In this document: positions 1 through 9,888 of the stretch, in pieces
How positions within the stretch are numbered: the first letter of the stretch is position 1
Layout of the letters: each line of letters opens with the position of its first letter
The notes under the pieces: generated by a model
The model's input: only the letters and a program-made list of their open reading frames with translations
Told to the model about the DNA's origin: nothing
Database searches by the model: none
Assembly: GCA_027924585.1 (NCBI GenBank)
Contig: BSBM01000763.1
Span: 1,195,001-1,259,000, forward strand
Source of the DNA: Larix kaempferi
Taxonomy: Eukaryota > Streptophyta > Pinopsida > Pinales > Pinaceae
Reading direction: 5' to 3'
DNA: 64,000 bases
Made by a program: the position numbers and the translations under genes

Positions 1-335
1 CTTCCTCAACCTTGTAGTAAAGGTTGGAATCTGCTTTACTCTTGGTAAAGCCCAAACTGGATAGAAAGTTGTCTATCCTACCAAGTTCCGCACACATATA
101 TGACTACACCATTCAAGAAGGCTGTCTTGAAATCCATCTGGTGTATCTTCTATTTCATCACTTTTATATTTCTTTATGCTGCCATCTACAGCATGCTTGA
201 TCTTGATAGATCCATATGGAAGTCATAGCAAACTTCCCTTCAGGTCTTGGGACTACATCCCAAACATCGTTCTTCATGATCGACGGATCATGGCATTCTT
301 TCCGTATCCTTGGAACTTCAATATCTTTAATAGAT
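1..335 (-). pseudogene. Ty1-copia reverse transcriptase fragment (element A, runs off left edge)
   Basis: The minus strand encodes broken pieces of a copia polyprotein. At about 240-300 it reads IMKNDVWDVVPRPEGKFAM, the segment just before RT. After a frameshift comes HQMDFKTAFLNGVV (about 100-155), the RT motif that includes the first catalytic Asp. Then, after an internal deletion of roughly 100 bp, IDNFLSSLGFTKSKADSNLY runs to the window start. The same motifs, in the same order and unbroken, occur in element B at 6900-7160. The frame is interrupted by frameshifts and a deletion, so the copy is dead. The rest of pol and the 3' LTR would lie left of the window. The family call is secure; exact breakpoints are approximate. 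Confidence 0.85.
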
Positions 336-396
336 AATTTTGTTGCTGAACAAATGTTGTAGTTCTTCTTTTGTAGGTGATGGCATACGATCTTTT

Positions 397-838
397 CTAC
401 ACAACAAGTTAAATTGCATGATTAGAAAACATCTCATAGTTTTTAGAACAAATTCTTACACATAAAGAAATATGTCATACAGTCATGCAATTATCTTAGC
501 CAATGCTTCAATACAACATTTATCCATATCTCGTAACTTTCTAGATGCCTTCCAATCTCTACCAGAGCATTCTTAAGAGTGTGCACAACTCCCAACATGT
601 CATCAAAGAGGTTTCATTCTAGATAAGTAGCAATGGAATGTTGTACAGTGCCATAGGCCACTTACCCATACATATTAGTAGTATATTGTTCATCAATGCA
701 ACTATTCTAATATGCATAATACACAACCTAATTCTAGGAACATCAATATATACATTATTGAACAGTATTATTTAAACAATAAAATATGCAAGTAATGACA
801 ATTCAAATACTTATCTTTGTTTGTTTGTTGGGTTGACT
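397..838 (-). repeat. Noncoding block of element A shared with element B, with intron-like ends
   Basis: This stretch is clearly similar to 7677-8085 of element B, including CAAAGAGGTTTCATTCTAGA, AGTAGCAATGGAATGTTGTA and AATTCAAATACTTATCTTTG. It has no open frame and sits between the gag-protease side and the RT side of the element, where integrase is expected. Read on the minus strand, it contains a consensus donor GTAAGT with its G at 665. It also has a TAG acceptor ending at 397, preceded by a CTAAT branch-like motif, giving a 269-nt interval. The matching interval in element B is 267 nt. Splicing is inference; the homology is seen directly. Confidence 0.65.
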
Positions 839-1245
839 CCCTCTCAGTATTTGCTTCTTTTCTGCAACTCCATTCTTATGTGGATTGTGAGAAGTGGTCA
901 ACTCCCTCTGAATATCTGCATCCTTGTAGAAACTACTGAAGTGTGCTCCTTTGCTTTCTTGCAGGAACAACTAGAGTGTGCTCCCTCTTGATCTTTGCTT
1001 CCCGGATTACCTGTCCTTGAACTTACATCCATCCTTAATCACTATGCATGCTTATTAGTATCATCATTGTGTTATCCTTGAGGTCTCATAGATAATCACA
1101 CATTTATTAGTATAATCTTAATACTATCAAAACACAATAATCTTAAACATGTATATTCATGATCATTCACAGATAATAAACATTAGTATTCAAGATTTCA
1201 GGGAAGTCTTCTTTTACTCATACATATTCTTATTTGATCATAGGA

Positions 1246-1490
1246 CTCTTCTGGTTAGTTGAATCATCAATCAAAATAAGAGATATAATATGCATAAAAC
1301 CCATGATTATTCAAACCTATACCTTCATGATTCTTCTAGTTAGTCATATCATCAATTATGGTAAGAAACATAATATGCATACAACCATGATTATTTAAAC
1401 CTATACCTTCATGATTCTTCTGGTTAGTCATATCATCAATTATGGTAAGAAACATAATATGCATACAACCATGATTAATTAAACCTATGA
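1246..1490. repeat. 84-bp tandem repeat, three units
   Basis: Units starting near 1246 (diverged), 1323 and 1407 share CTTCATGATTCTTCT, TATCATCAATTATGG and ATAATATGCATACAACCATG. The last two are nearly identical, with a period of 84 bp. The array lies inside element A between the shared noncoding block and the gag remnant. The open frame across it on the minus strand is a repeat artefact. Confidence 0.8.
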
Positions 1491-1559
1491 CTTCATGAAT
1501 AATCATTATCAACAACACAACAGTATAAGATCCTAACACAAGGTAGGATTCTAGCTTGA

Positions 1560-1988
1560 TATAAGAAAAAGCATACCTGGATTAGCATGCTAGCTAGTTA
1601 TGTCTAACATAACTGCATAATGTCTTCTGGTTCTCTTCAGTGATTTGTGCTAGTAACCTGCATGTCTCATAAGTTAACCATTGTATGACCAAGTTATACA
1701 TACCTCGAAAGTAGATCTTCTATGTGATCCATAACAATGGATGAATTTTTGTCTTCATGTCCCCATGAGCATATCTTCTTGAAGTAGAACATGATTTGAC
1801 TTTCTTGGTGTACCTTTTGTGTTAGCAAACAACATAAACCTCATACAACATCACAATGCATTAGTACAATCATAAGTGTCAAAACCTTAATCAATGAATA
1901 TCTTCTATAAGGTAATATGACAAGTCTAGTAATTAATCAAGATTGTACTATAATGATATGAAGACAAACATATCATAAACTTAATCAT
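1560..1988. other. Element A interior, no recognisable feature
   Basis: About 430 bp between the 84-bp array and the gag remnant. It is noncoding and moderately AT-rich. I see no repeat or domain here; by position it is decayed interior of element A. Confidence 0.5.
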
Positions 1989-2146
1989 GAACAGAATTCG
2001 AAACATACCTGTAAGCCATACCTGTCAAGATTTCTTGTAATCTTCTTATGGAAGGCCTTAGCCTCATCTCCATCTAAAACAGGAACTTCTTCACTTATGT
2101 AGGTGACCAATCCATCCTCTTCTAGGATTAACCCAATCCACTTGAT
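1989..2146 (-). pseudogene. Ty1-copia gag fragment (element A)
   Basis: On the minus strand the frame reads IKWIGLILEEDGLVTYISEE followed by VPVLDGDEAKAFHKK. It lines up with the gag start of element B (YRIGLILEENDISKFVEEDV). It therefore belongs to the same copia gag family, the one starting with a LEG..FHAWKYR-type motif. Only about 50 codons remain; the start codon side is lost and a stop follows. Its position between the 5' LTR/PBS (higher coordinates) and the RT fragment (lower coordinates) is the normal gag-pol order for a minus-strand element. Confidence 0.75.
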
Positions 2147-3373
2147 TTACAGGAACTGGATCTAGAGCTGTAATAGGGTTTGTTAGAGAAACCCAAAAAA
2201 TTCAAACTTTGAATTTCAAACTTCTGAAAGGATAGAAATATGCGCCTTGATGAGCTGATCAAGCTGGTATATTCAGAATTTGAAAACTGCAAAGTTTCAC
2301 TCCTCAATTTTGTCTTCGAAACTTTCGGATTCGTTGGATGTGACCTCGAACTAGAGTTTGATGAATCGCACTCTTCTTCCCAATCAAAAGGTTTGATCCA
2401 AATCTCTAAGCTTCTATTTTTATGAGGAGATTCCAGCCGTGGTCACAGATTTCAAAAATTCCCATCTTTGCAGAAGCCCTAATTTTCCACTTTTCTGATC
2501 AAAGTCCCGAACTAGGGTCTGATCAAGCCCGACCTTCTGCCCAACCAAAAAATTCTGATCTTTGTCTCTAAATTTCGATTTTGATGAGTAGCATCCAGCC
2601 ATGGTCTCCGATTACAAAAATTCCAACTTTCTCCGAAACCCTAAATTACGGAAGCCATGAATGAAGGTACTCAAAAATAATTCTGTTTTGACAGAAATAT
2701 GTACCTGATTGTTTATGGTGTAACTCCGAACTTTTCGATCCATAGGGTCTGAAAAATTTTCCTGAGATATCCCGACCTATTATCTTTCCATCCCGATAGG
2801 TCTGACCTCAATTGGATTCTCTTAGAGAGAGTTATGTCAAGTGTCACAACATGACCTGTTTATGGGATAATACAAGAGAGCGAATTTGTACGGCGTGCCA
2901 CGCGTCACTGTTTCAACTTCGGCCTCTGAAAACGTTTATGGGATAATACAGGAGAGCGAACTTGTACGGTGTGCCACATGTCACTGGTTTAACTTCGTCC
3001 TCTAAAAATGTTTCTTGAGATAGTACAGTCTATGTACTACCTGTGACTTTTTACGAAATTTCATTTGGAGCTTCCTAGCCCAAGTTATGACATTTTTCCC
3101 AAGGTCACCTGATTTTGACTCAGATCTGGAAGAGGTAGAAACCCTATATTGTACAGATCATAAATCACAAAGTACAACGAATTAGAGGTTTTCCTTTGGA
3201 CACAAGGTACATGGGGATCTGATATTCGAACTGTAAAATTTTCAGATCCGAAAACTTCGCCAAAACGGATTTATAGAGAAAGTGCTACAATGACTGGTTT
3301 TTGCTATATCAAGCCCTAGCATTGTAAGTGCAACAAGTGTCATACATGCCATATCATGCATTTTTTCAGGCTA
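2147..3373 (-). other. Untranslated leader region of element A
   Basis: About 1.2 kb between gag remnant and primer binding site. No coding sequence is recognised. It holds an imperfect duplication of about 161 bp (2350-2640; compare CCCAATCAAAAGG at 2379 with CCCAACCAAAAAA at 2540) and a clear 76-bp tandem duplication listed separately. The small open frames here are chance. Confidence 0.6.
2857..3008. repeat. 76-bp tandem duplication in the leader of element A
   Basis: Two adjacent copies begin at 2857 (TGTTTATGGGATAATACAAG) and 2933 (CGTTTATGGGATAATACAGG). Both continue through GAGAGCGAA, TTGTACGG and GTGCCAC to the end of the unit. Period 76 bp. Confidence 0.9.
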
Positions 3374-3385
3374 GCTTTGATACCA
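3374..3385 (-). other. Primer binding site of element A (initiator-Met tRNA type)
   Basis: The minus strand reads TGGTATCAAAGC directly abutting the LTR end. This is one base from TGGTATCAGAGC, the usual plant copia PBS complementary to the 3' end of initiator-Met tRNA. It fixes the LTR boundary and the minus orientation. Confidence 0.85.
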
Positions 3386-4015
3386 TGTTAGATTTTCAGA
3401 ATTTACTTCAATTTGATCTAGGATCTTAACTGAGAGAACAACATGTACAGCAAATCTACAGCATATCAATCATGGACACAATAATGCAAGCACACAAGAG
3501 ACACAGAGTTTACTTGGGGAAAACCCCAATAACTTCCTCAGAGATAGATAGAGCACTGATACAACCAGAATACAAGAGATAGTCTTCTCCTAGCAGCAGA
3601 GCCTCCTCCTCCACAAGTGCATCACTCTCCCAAGTGAGAGTGAGAGAATAGAATGTGTAAAATGAGAGAGACACACTCTCTATTTATACACTAACTTGAC
3701 TTGACCTTTACTCAACTAGGTCGGCCTCAACTTAACCACTTAACATAATGCTGAATGGGATGACCCCCACTAGGGTGGTCTAATAGCCCTTTGACCCACA
3801 TGGCCAACCCCCAATAGGGTGGTCTAATAACCCTTTGACCCACATGACTTATATAGGGCCGACCCCAACAAGGTGGTCTAATAACCCATCAAGTATAAGT
3901 TACGACAGTTACAATATAAATGACGACACTTCCGTATAGAGGAATAATAACATCTCTATAGGAATACAATATACCTATATGTGAAATACATTCCGAAGTT
4001 ACATATACATCAACA
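3386..4015 (-). repeat. 5' LTR of copia element A (630 bp)
   Basis: It begins TGTTAG and ends CAACA, so the ends are TGTT...AACA inverted. It abuts the PBS at 3385. It is related to but clearly diverged from the LTR at 9279-9888: both share CTCTCTATTTATA, the AGGTCGGCCTCA motif and the terminal AGTTACAT segment. The minus-strand TATA box TATAAATAG is at 3680-3688. Inside, at 3760-3890, is a short degenerate repeat (AGGGTGGTCTAATAGCCC and relatives at 3772, 3816 and 3870). It is called a 5' LTR because the PBS is on its inner side; the matching 3' LTR is outside the window. Confidence 0.85.
3680..3688 (-). promoter_or_regulatory. TATA box in the LTR of element A
   Basis: The minus strand reads TATAAATAG followed by AGAGTG. 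The identical TATAAATAGAGAGTG string occurs at the matching place in the LTR of element B, so it is conserved between two otherwise diverged LTRs. Confidence 0.7.
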
Positions 4016-4490
4016 GGGGCATCATCAACAACATCATCTAGAACATTGGTTCATACATCTATAAATCATTGGAATTTCTTCAACAACATCATCATATTTA
4101 GTATAGAGTTGAGGTATTATCATATTCAGTACTGGAGCATCCTCATATTCAACACTAAAGCATCATCTTCTACAACACTGGAGTATCCTCATCTTCACCA
4201 CTGGATCATCATCTTCTTTAGCACTGGAGCATCCTCATCTTCAACACTGGAATATCTGCAGCACTGAAGCATCGTCATCTTTATCACTAGAACATATGCA
4301 GTAATGGAGCATCCTCATCTTCAACACTAGAACATCATCATCTCTAGCATTGGAGAATCCTCATCTACAATACTGGAATGTCATCATCTACATCATTGGA
4401 GCATCCTATAACATCATCATCTGCAGCACTAGAGCATCCTCATCTAGAGTACTGGAATATCAACAGGAGCATCATCACCTGCAGCACACA
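4016..4490. repeat. Degenerate minisatellite of CATCATCT / CACTGGAGCATC units
   Basis: The stretch is made of degenerate units of roughly 30-36 bp built from AGCATCCTCATCT, TCAACACTGGA and ATCATCATCT. It starts immediately at the outer end of the LTR at 4015. The open frame at 4046-4267 is repeat translation (Ser/His/Ile-rich) and is not a gene. Confidence 0.75.
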
Positions 4491-4529
4491 TGATCATTCC
4501 TTTAGGAACTAGGGATACTATCAAGGATG

Positions 4530-4800
4530 ATTTTAGGGGTGAAATTTATCCCATGGGTTATTTTTCCATGTTTTTTTCCAAAAAATGATTTGCCAATTTT
4601 TATTTTTTGAAGCCCCATTTTGCCCAATTTTGATGGGGTAAACTTTTTTCACTCTAAAAATCACCAAAGTATTATATAAACTATTTAAAATCCTTAGAAA
4701 TTGAAATTATTTTAGAAAAATATAGCCAAATATTTTATAGTTGACATTTTAAGAATTGGTAAGATTCGCCAAGGTTTATACACTTTTAAATAAGGGTCCT
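4530..4800. other. AT-rich segment interrupting the 75-bp array
   Basis: A piece of array unit (CCTTTAGGAACTAGGGATAC) lies at about 4499-4520, and full units resume near 4806. The 270 bp between are AT-rich and unlike the array. This could be a small insertion; I could not find clear terminal inverted repeats. Confidence 0.4.
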
Positions 4801-4805
4801 TACAA

Positions 4806-5735
4806 TTATCCTCGGATACTGGACAATCCTTCCTTTCAGAACTTGGGATTCAGTCCAACAAATCTGGTGATCTTTCCTTTCGGAACTGGGATCATGGACA
4901 ATCCTTCATTTCGGAACTTGAGATTCAGTCCAACAACTCTGGTTATCCTTCCTTTTGGAACTGGGATCATGGACAATCCTTAATTCCTTTCAGAACTCAG
5001 GATTCAGTCCAACAAATATGGTGATCCTTCCTTTCGAAACTGGGATCATGGACAATCCTTCCTTTCGGAACTCAGGATTCAATCCAACAACTCTAGTGAT
5101 CCTTCCTTTTGGAACTGGGATCATGGAAAATCCTTCCTTTCGAAACTCTGGATTCAGTCCAACAACTATGGTGATCCTTCCTTTCGGAACTGGGATCATG
5201 GACAATCGTTCCTTTCTGAACTAGGGATTCAATCCAACAACACTGGTGATCCTTCCTTTCGGAACTAGGGATCATGGATAATCCTTCTTTTCCGAACACG
5301 GGATTTAGTCCAACAACACTAGTGATCCTTCCTTTCATAACTAGGGATCATGGAAAATCCTTCCTTTCGGAACTTGAGATTCAATCCAACAACACTAGTG
5401 ATATTTCCTTTCAGAACTAGGGATCATGGACAATCCTTCCTTTCGAAACTCGGGATTCAGTCCAACAACAATGGTGATCCTTACTTTCGGAACTAGGGAT
5501 CATGGAAAATACTTCCTTTCGGAACTCGGGATTCAGTCCAACAACACTATTGATCCTTCCTTTTGGAACTAGGGATTCAGTCCAACAACACTAGTGATCC
5601 TTCCTTTTGGAACTAGGGATCATGGAAAATCCTTCCTTTCGAAACTCAGGATTCAGTCCAGCAACACTAGTGATCCTTCCTTTTGGAACTAGGGATCATG
5701 GAAAATCCTTCCTTTCAGAACTAGGGATTCATTCT
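4806..5735. repeat. 75-bp minisatellite, about 12 units
   Basis: The unit reads roughly GGGATCATGGACAATCCTTC, CTTTCGGAACTCGGGATTCA, GTCCAACAACACTAGTGATC, CTTCCTTTCGGAACT, which sums to 75 bp. Copies run head to tail with scattered substitutions. One unit near 5550-5590 lacks the GGATCATGG part. The period is a multiple of three, so long repetitive frames appear on both strands. These are artefacts. Confidence 0.9.
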
Positions 5736-5737
5736 AA

Positions 5738-5893
5738 GGATCAACATTTAAGACTATCCTTCCTTTCAGAATTACACGATCACTGTCTAGGGATGATCAA
5801 TCCCATCACAACCCAAGATCAACATTTAAGACTATCCTTCATTTCAGAATTACGGGATCACGTTCTAGGGATGATCAATCCCACTGCACCACA
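5738..5893. repeat. 78-bp tandem duplication between the minisatellite and pol of element B
   Basis: Two copies sharing GATCAACATTTAAGACTATC, CTTTCAGAATTAC and CTAGGGATGATCAATCCC, offset by 78 bp. They appear to be derived from the neighbouring 75-bp unit. Confidence 0.8.
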
Positions 5894-5939
5894 ATATCAT
5901 CAGCACTACTACCCCTTTCAAGGGAATTCCTTACAGACT

Positions 5940-7241
5940 ACACCAAGCTTGCCACGGATGTGCTCAAACTTCACACGAGACAGAGGCTTAGTCAACATAT
6001 CTGCAACCTGCTCATCCGTGATCACATATTGGAGATTTATAGCTCCCTTCTGCACCATATCACAGATGTAGAAATACCGTATTTATATGTTCTTTGACTT
6101 ATCATGGAACAAAGGGTTCTTTGTCATATTTATACAACTCTGGTTATCACATAGAATCACTGTGGTATCTAACTCCAGATCAAATAGACCTAATAACAAC
6201 TTTTGAAGCCATATGGATTCACAACTGGAATAACAAGCTGCAATATATTCTTCTTCTACAGTGCTGAGAGAAACATTGGACTGCTTCCTGCTTAGCCATG
6301 AGATCATGGCTTATCCCATACTATAACATCCTCCTAAAGTGTTCTTCATGTCCGAGACACTTCCTTCCCAATCAAAATCTGTATAACCATATAGTCTGAA
6401 CTCATGAACTCTAGAATAATTGAGACCATAGTCTATTGTACCTTTTAAGTACCTCATCACATGCTTTGCAGCTATAAGGTGAACACATATGGGCTCAACC
6501 AGATACTGACTCAAGGTGTTCACAACAAAGCATATATCTAGCCTAGTTTTCATCAGATATATCAACGACCCAATCATCTGCCTGTATAGAGTCACCTCCA
6601 CTAATTCTAATGAAGTATCAGATAATAAATTGAAGTTGGCATCCATGGGTGTGGCCAACCGCCTTACACTCCAACATATAAAAAATATTTCTATTGCATA
6701 CTTCCCTTGGTTAAGGAATATTCCCTCTCGGCTCTGCCATACTTCAAGACCTAGAAAATAGTTCATCAAGCCAAGGTCTTTCATTTCGAATTCTTCAGCG
6801 AGCTTCTCCTTGCACTCTGATATTTTCTTCTCATTACCTGTTAGGAACAAGTCATCCACATATAGAAAAAATATGAATGGTTCATCATCCATAACCTTGA
6901 AGTAAAGGTTAGGATCAAATTTACCTTTGGTCAATCCCAAGCTCATAAGAAAACTATTAATTCTTCCATACCAAGCTCTTGGAGCTTGCTTCAATCCATA
7001 CAGAGGCTTCTTCAATTTACAGGCATGTGTCTCTTTGTTTTCAACCTCAAAACCTTGTGGATATTCTATGTACACTTCCTCCTCAATAACACCATTCAGG
7101 AAAGTTGTTTTCACGTCCATCTGGTGTAAATTCCACTTCATCGTGGCTGTCGGTGCCATGATGGTTCTAATTGAAGTGTACCTTGCTACGGGAACAAATG
7201 TCGTTTCATAATCAATTCCTTCCTTTTAAGAGAATCCATGA
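5940..7241 (-). pseudogene. Ty1-copia reverse transcriptase-RNase H (element B)
   Basis: On the minus strand, starting near 7241, the sequence reads VAHGFS, a stop, KEGIDYETTFVPVARYTSIR, then an open 282-codon frame (7159-6311). That frame has the RT motifs in order: HQMDVKTTFLNGV, KPLYGLKQAPRAWYGRI, FFLYVDDLFLTGN (catalytic YVDD intact), MKDLGLMNYFLGLEVWQSRE and the GSLIYLMKTRLDICF region. After a stop near 6308, RNase H follows (SWLSRKQSNVSLSTVEEEYI, then the CDNQSCINMTKNPLFHDKSK block at 6083-6200). It ends with IRYFYICDMVQKG and VADMLTKPLS down to about 5940. At least two in-frame stops and the absence of integrase make it non-functional. A purine-rich GAAAGGGGTAG (minus) at about 5917-5927 may be the old polypurine tract. 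Confidence 0.93.
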
Positions 7242-7676
7242 GCCACAATACTTCTATCTTGTATATCAATTTATTTCATCTTTTCTAAGTCACTGGATAC
7301 CAAGATCTTGAAATCTGTTGCAAGTTCTCTCTTGCACCCATCTATCAGCTTCTCATATTCAACCTTGTAGAAAAGGTTGATGTCTCATCACTCTAGGTGA
7401 TCCTTGATCTCATCATTCTATCCATGGGTGACTTTTGATCCCATACAAATTCTTCTTCAATCTGCATACATGTGTGGTTCTCTGAGTCCTGGAGGTTGAT
7501 CGATATCTTCTTCTACTTTGATTACACCATGATTTTGGTTACTGGAGCAACATCTCGTCATAGTCAACTTCCTCTACTTGATTTTATAATTCTTATTTAT
7601 AGTTGATCGATTGTCACTTGTTCTATGGAACAAGTCTCATCATTCTTCATTTGTAGGGGATCGTGTACGATACTTC
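7242..7676 (-). other. Degenerate interior of element B upstream of RT
   Basis: About 430 bp of the minus-strand element between the shared noncoding block and RT. Short pieces resemble the corresponding part of element A (the TTTGTAGG-GAT-G-TACGAT region). I could not read an integrase catalytic core (D..D..E) here in any frame. Confidence 0.5.
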
Positions 7677-8085
7677 CTACAAGTCAAATTCAGTACCATG
7701 GTTAGAAACATTTCATAGTTTCCAAAACATATGCATAAGAACATAGGTCACACAATCATAATGCTATATTATCTAATAACACAACATTCATCCATATCCC
7801 ACATTCATATGGTAACTTTCTAGATGCCTTCCATCTCTACCAGAACATTATTAAGAGCGTGCACTACTCCCAATATGTCATCAAAGAGGTTTCACTCTAG
7901 ATAAGTAGCAATGGAATGTTGTATAGCACCATAGGCTACTTACCCATCACATATTAATGTAAATGTTCTAACATGCATACTATAATTCTAGGAATATAAA
8001 CATGTACAAAACTGACTAATATCATTTAAAAAATTTGATAAAATGACAATTCAAATACTTATCTTTGTTTTTTTGGTAGGATCTC
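7677..8085 (-). repeat. Noncoding block of element B shared with element A, with intron-like ends
   Basis: Counterpart of 397-838, with long identical strings such as TTTCTAGATGCCTTCCA and AGTAGCAATGGAATGTTGTA. The minus strand has GTAAGT with the donor G at 7943. The TAG acceptor ends at 7677 and is preceded by TTCTAACC, a good branch-point match. The interval is 267 nt, against 269 nt in element A. In both elements it lies between protease and RT. Whether it is spliced in RNA is unknown. Confidence 0.65.
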
Positions 8086-8196
8086 TTTTGATCCTAGTCT
8101 CCTTGCATGGATTACTAGAATGTGTGATGGTGAGCTATACTACATCATCTAATTCTAAGGTCCTGTGCCTTTCTTGCTTATGATCTATAATGGTTA

Positions 8197-8865
8197 TCAT
8201 AGATCACATAGACTTCTAGTATCATGAATCAAAGCCGCTTCTAAATGTCCTTTCAGTTTGTATAGGCCTCCTTCTTCTATTCCAATAATGATTGCAACTT
8301 CTATAGATTTTCCTTTGGGACACATGAGAACTTCTCCATCTATAAAGACAACTTTAAACCCTTTCTTATCTAAAGCTAATATAGAAAGTAGGTTCTTCTT
8401 TAGGCCTGGTACATATAGTACATCCTTCATCTTCATCGGGGTTCCTGAATCAAGCTTGTAGGTATCTTCTCCTATTCCCTTAATACGGTATTGGTAATCA
8501 TCTCCTAATGATACCTTCTGAGGGGAGTTATTTTCTTCTAAACTTGAGAGGGTCTTTTTCTGACCTATCATGTGATTTGAAGCACCACTATCAATTAGCC
8601 ATGTGTCATTTCCAGGTGTCACAGACCCAGAAAGAGCGGAGAATAAAACATATTCTTCTACTTCTTCCTTTGCTTGCTTCCTAGGAGGTTCGTCTTCTTC
8701 TTCTTCTTTTCTTTCTTTGGCTTCAGATTCTATAGGTTCTGGTACATCTTCTTCAACAAACTTTGAAATATCATTCTCTTCTAGAATGAGTCCAATCCTA
8801 TACTTCCAAGCATGGAATTTCTCTATGCCTTCCAGCTTGTCATCAAGCTTAGTGCTTGGTGCCAT
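8197..8865 (-). pseudogene. Ty1-copia gag-protease frame with an in-frame gag deletion (element B)
   Basis: The likely start is the Met at 8863-8865 (MAPSTKLDDKLEGIEKFHAW); the open frame extends 15 codons upstream to 8910 without need. The first about 75 residues are gag N-terminus (KYRIGLILEENDISKFVEED) followed by an acidic Glu/Lys-rich stretch. The protease follows with WLIDSGASNHMIG (active-site DSGA), then MKDVLYVPGLKKNLLSI and the GAG-pre-integrase start GGLYKLKGHLEAALIHDT, before a stop. Most of gag and the CCHC zinc knuckle, normally between these parts, are missing, yet the frame is kept. The frame ends where the His-rich integrase start should be. Confidence 0.88.
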
Positions 8866-9266
8866 CTTAACATGGAGAACAAAGAATAACCAAAAATAAA
8901 AATTTCTCAAAATAATAAAATGAACTCACTAAAAGATACGCTTGACTGAGGCGAGTATGCTGGTACACCTGTTTTCTGAAGATTCCAAAATTTTACCCTT
9001 GAAAATTGACTTGCGAAATTCTGACCTGCAGTTTCTGGCTTTCTCTAGTTTTCTGGTTTTTTCTAGTCCAAATTCAAACTAGGGTTTGACTTTCCGGGAG
9101 TTTCACCCATTGAAAAACTTCGATCTTGGTACCAAAATTTTCATCTTGGAGAGGCGCACTTCCCTATGCCAATTGTACTAAAAAATTTCACTTTTGTGAG
9201 AAGCCTTAATTTTTTCACTTCGGAGAGAGAGATTTTTACCTTGTGAAAGTTTCTCTTTTCAATCTA
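8866..9266 (-). other. Leader of element B between gag and PBS
   Basis: About 400 bp of untranslated leader, with no coding sequence recognised. It contains the same kind of TTCAAA/CCCTAA-rich text seen in the leader of element A, supporting a common origin. Confidence 0.5.
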
Positions 9267-9278
9267 GCTCGGATACCA
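9267..9278 (-). other. Primer binding site of element B
   Basis: The minus strand reads TGGTATCCGAGC directly next to the LTR, one mismatch from the initiator-Met tRNA type PBS TGGTATCAGAGC. Confidence 0.85.
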
Positions 9279-9888
9279 TGTTAAGATTACATGCTACTAT
9301 AGACTAGATTTCAATTTCATTAGCATTCAATACATTATTCACAATATAAGCATAATAAGGATCTCTGAAAGATACACAATCACAAAGCACAAAACAATAT
9401 ACCCTGGGAAACCCTCAAGGGGAAGAAAACCCTGCAAGAACTTCCTCAATATATATGATCAAAGTATAATACCCAAAATAGTTCTCACAAATGAGAGAGA
9501 CAAACTGAAACTCTAGACCCAAGCCAATCCTCCTGCTCCTTCACATATATATCTCTCTCTCCTCTAATGGGAATTGCACAAGTGAGTGATTTTACAAATG
9601 AGAGGAACCCACTCTCTATTTATACTTTACCTTTTACTTGACTTTTATCCCGGCTAGGTCGGCCTCACTTTAACTGACTCGGATGACCTCTCCTAGAAAT
9701 ACTCAAATAATATTATATTACATCCTTTAGGGTACTAATGACCCAACTTACAATGGAGGCTTTACCTCATGAATTTTTACATGACCAAATATAATAATGA
9801 CATCTTCAAACGGAGGTAAAACATCCTCGACGGAATTACAATAATAAAGTACAAGTAGACTATTCGTTGAAGTTACATTAATTTAACA
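9279..9888 (-). repeat. 5' LTR of copia element B (610 bp)
   Basis: It starts TGTTAAG and ends TTTAACA, giving inverted ends TGTTAA...TTAACA. The PBS abuts at 9278. A minus-strand TATA box TATAAATAG lies at 9616-9624 with AGAGTG after it, as in the LTR of element A. The two LTRs are too different to be a pair from one insertion, so A and B are separate insertions of related families. No 3' LTR for B is visible at its low-coordinate end, where minisatellites take its place. Confidence 0.85.
9616..9624 (-). promoter_or_regulatory. TATA box in the LTR of element B
   Basis: TATAAATAG on the minus strand followed by AGAGTGG, in the same position relative to the LTR ends as the TATA box at 3680-3688. 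Confidence 0.7.

Noticed and set aside
3386-4015. LTR at 3386-4015 as the 3' LTR of element B, giving one 6.5-kb element from 3386 to 9888
   Set aside because: The two LTRs are too diverged to be a pair, and each has its own PBS on its low-coordinate side. Both are therefore 5' LTRs of separate minus-strand elements.
4756-5338. Overlapping frames of 71-89 codons on both strands
   Set aside because: They are translations of the 75-bp minisatellite, whose period is a multiple of three; no domain and the same text repeats.
5607-6071. 154-codon plus-strand frame
   Set aside because: Its first half is minisatellite and its second half is antisense to the RNase H end of element B.
6516-7211. Plus-strand frames at 6516-6761 and 6927-7211
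   Set aside because: Antisense shadows of the copia reverse transcriptase.
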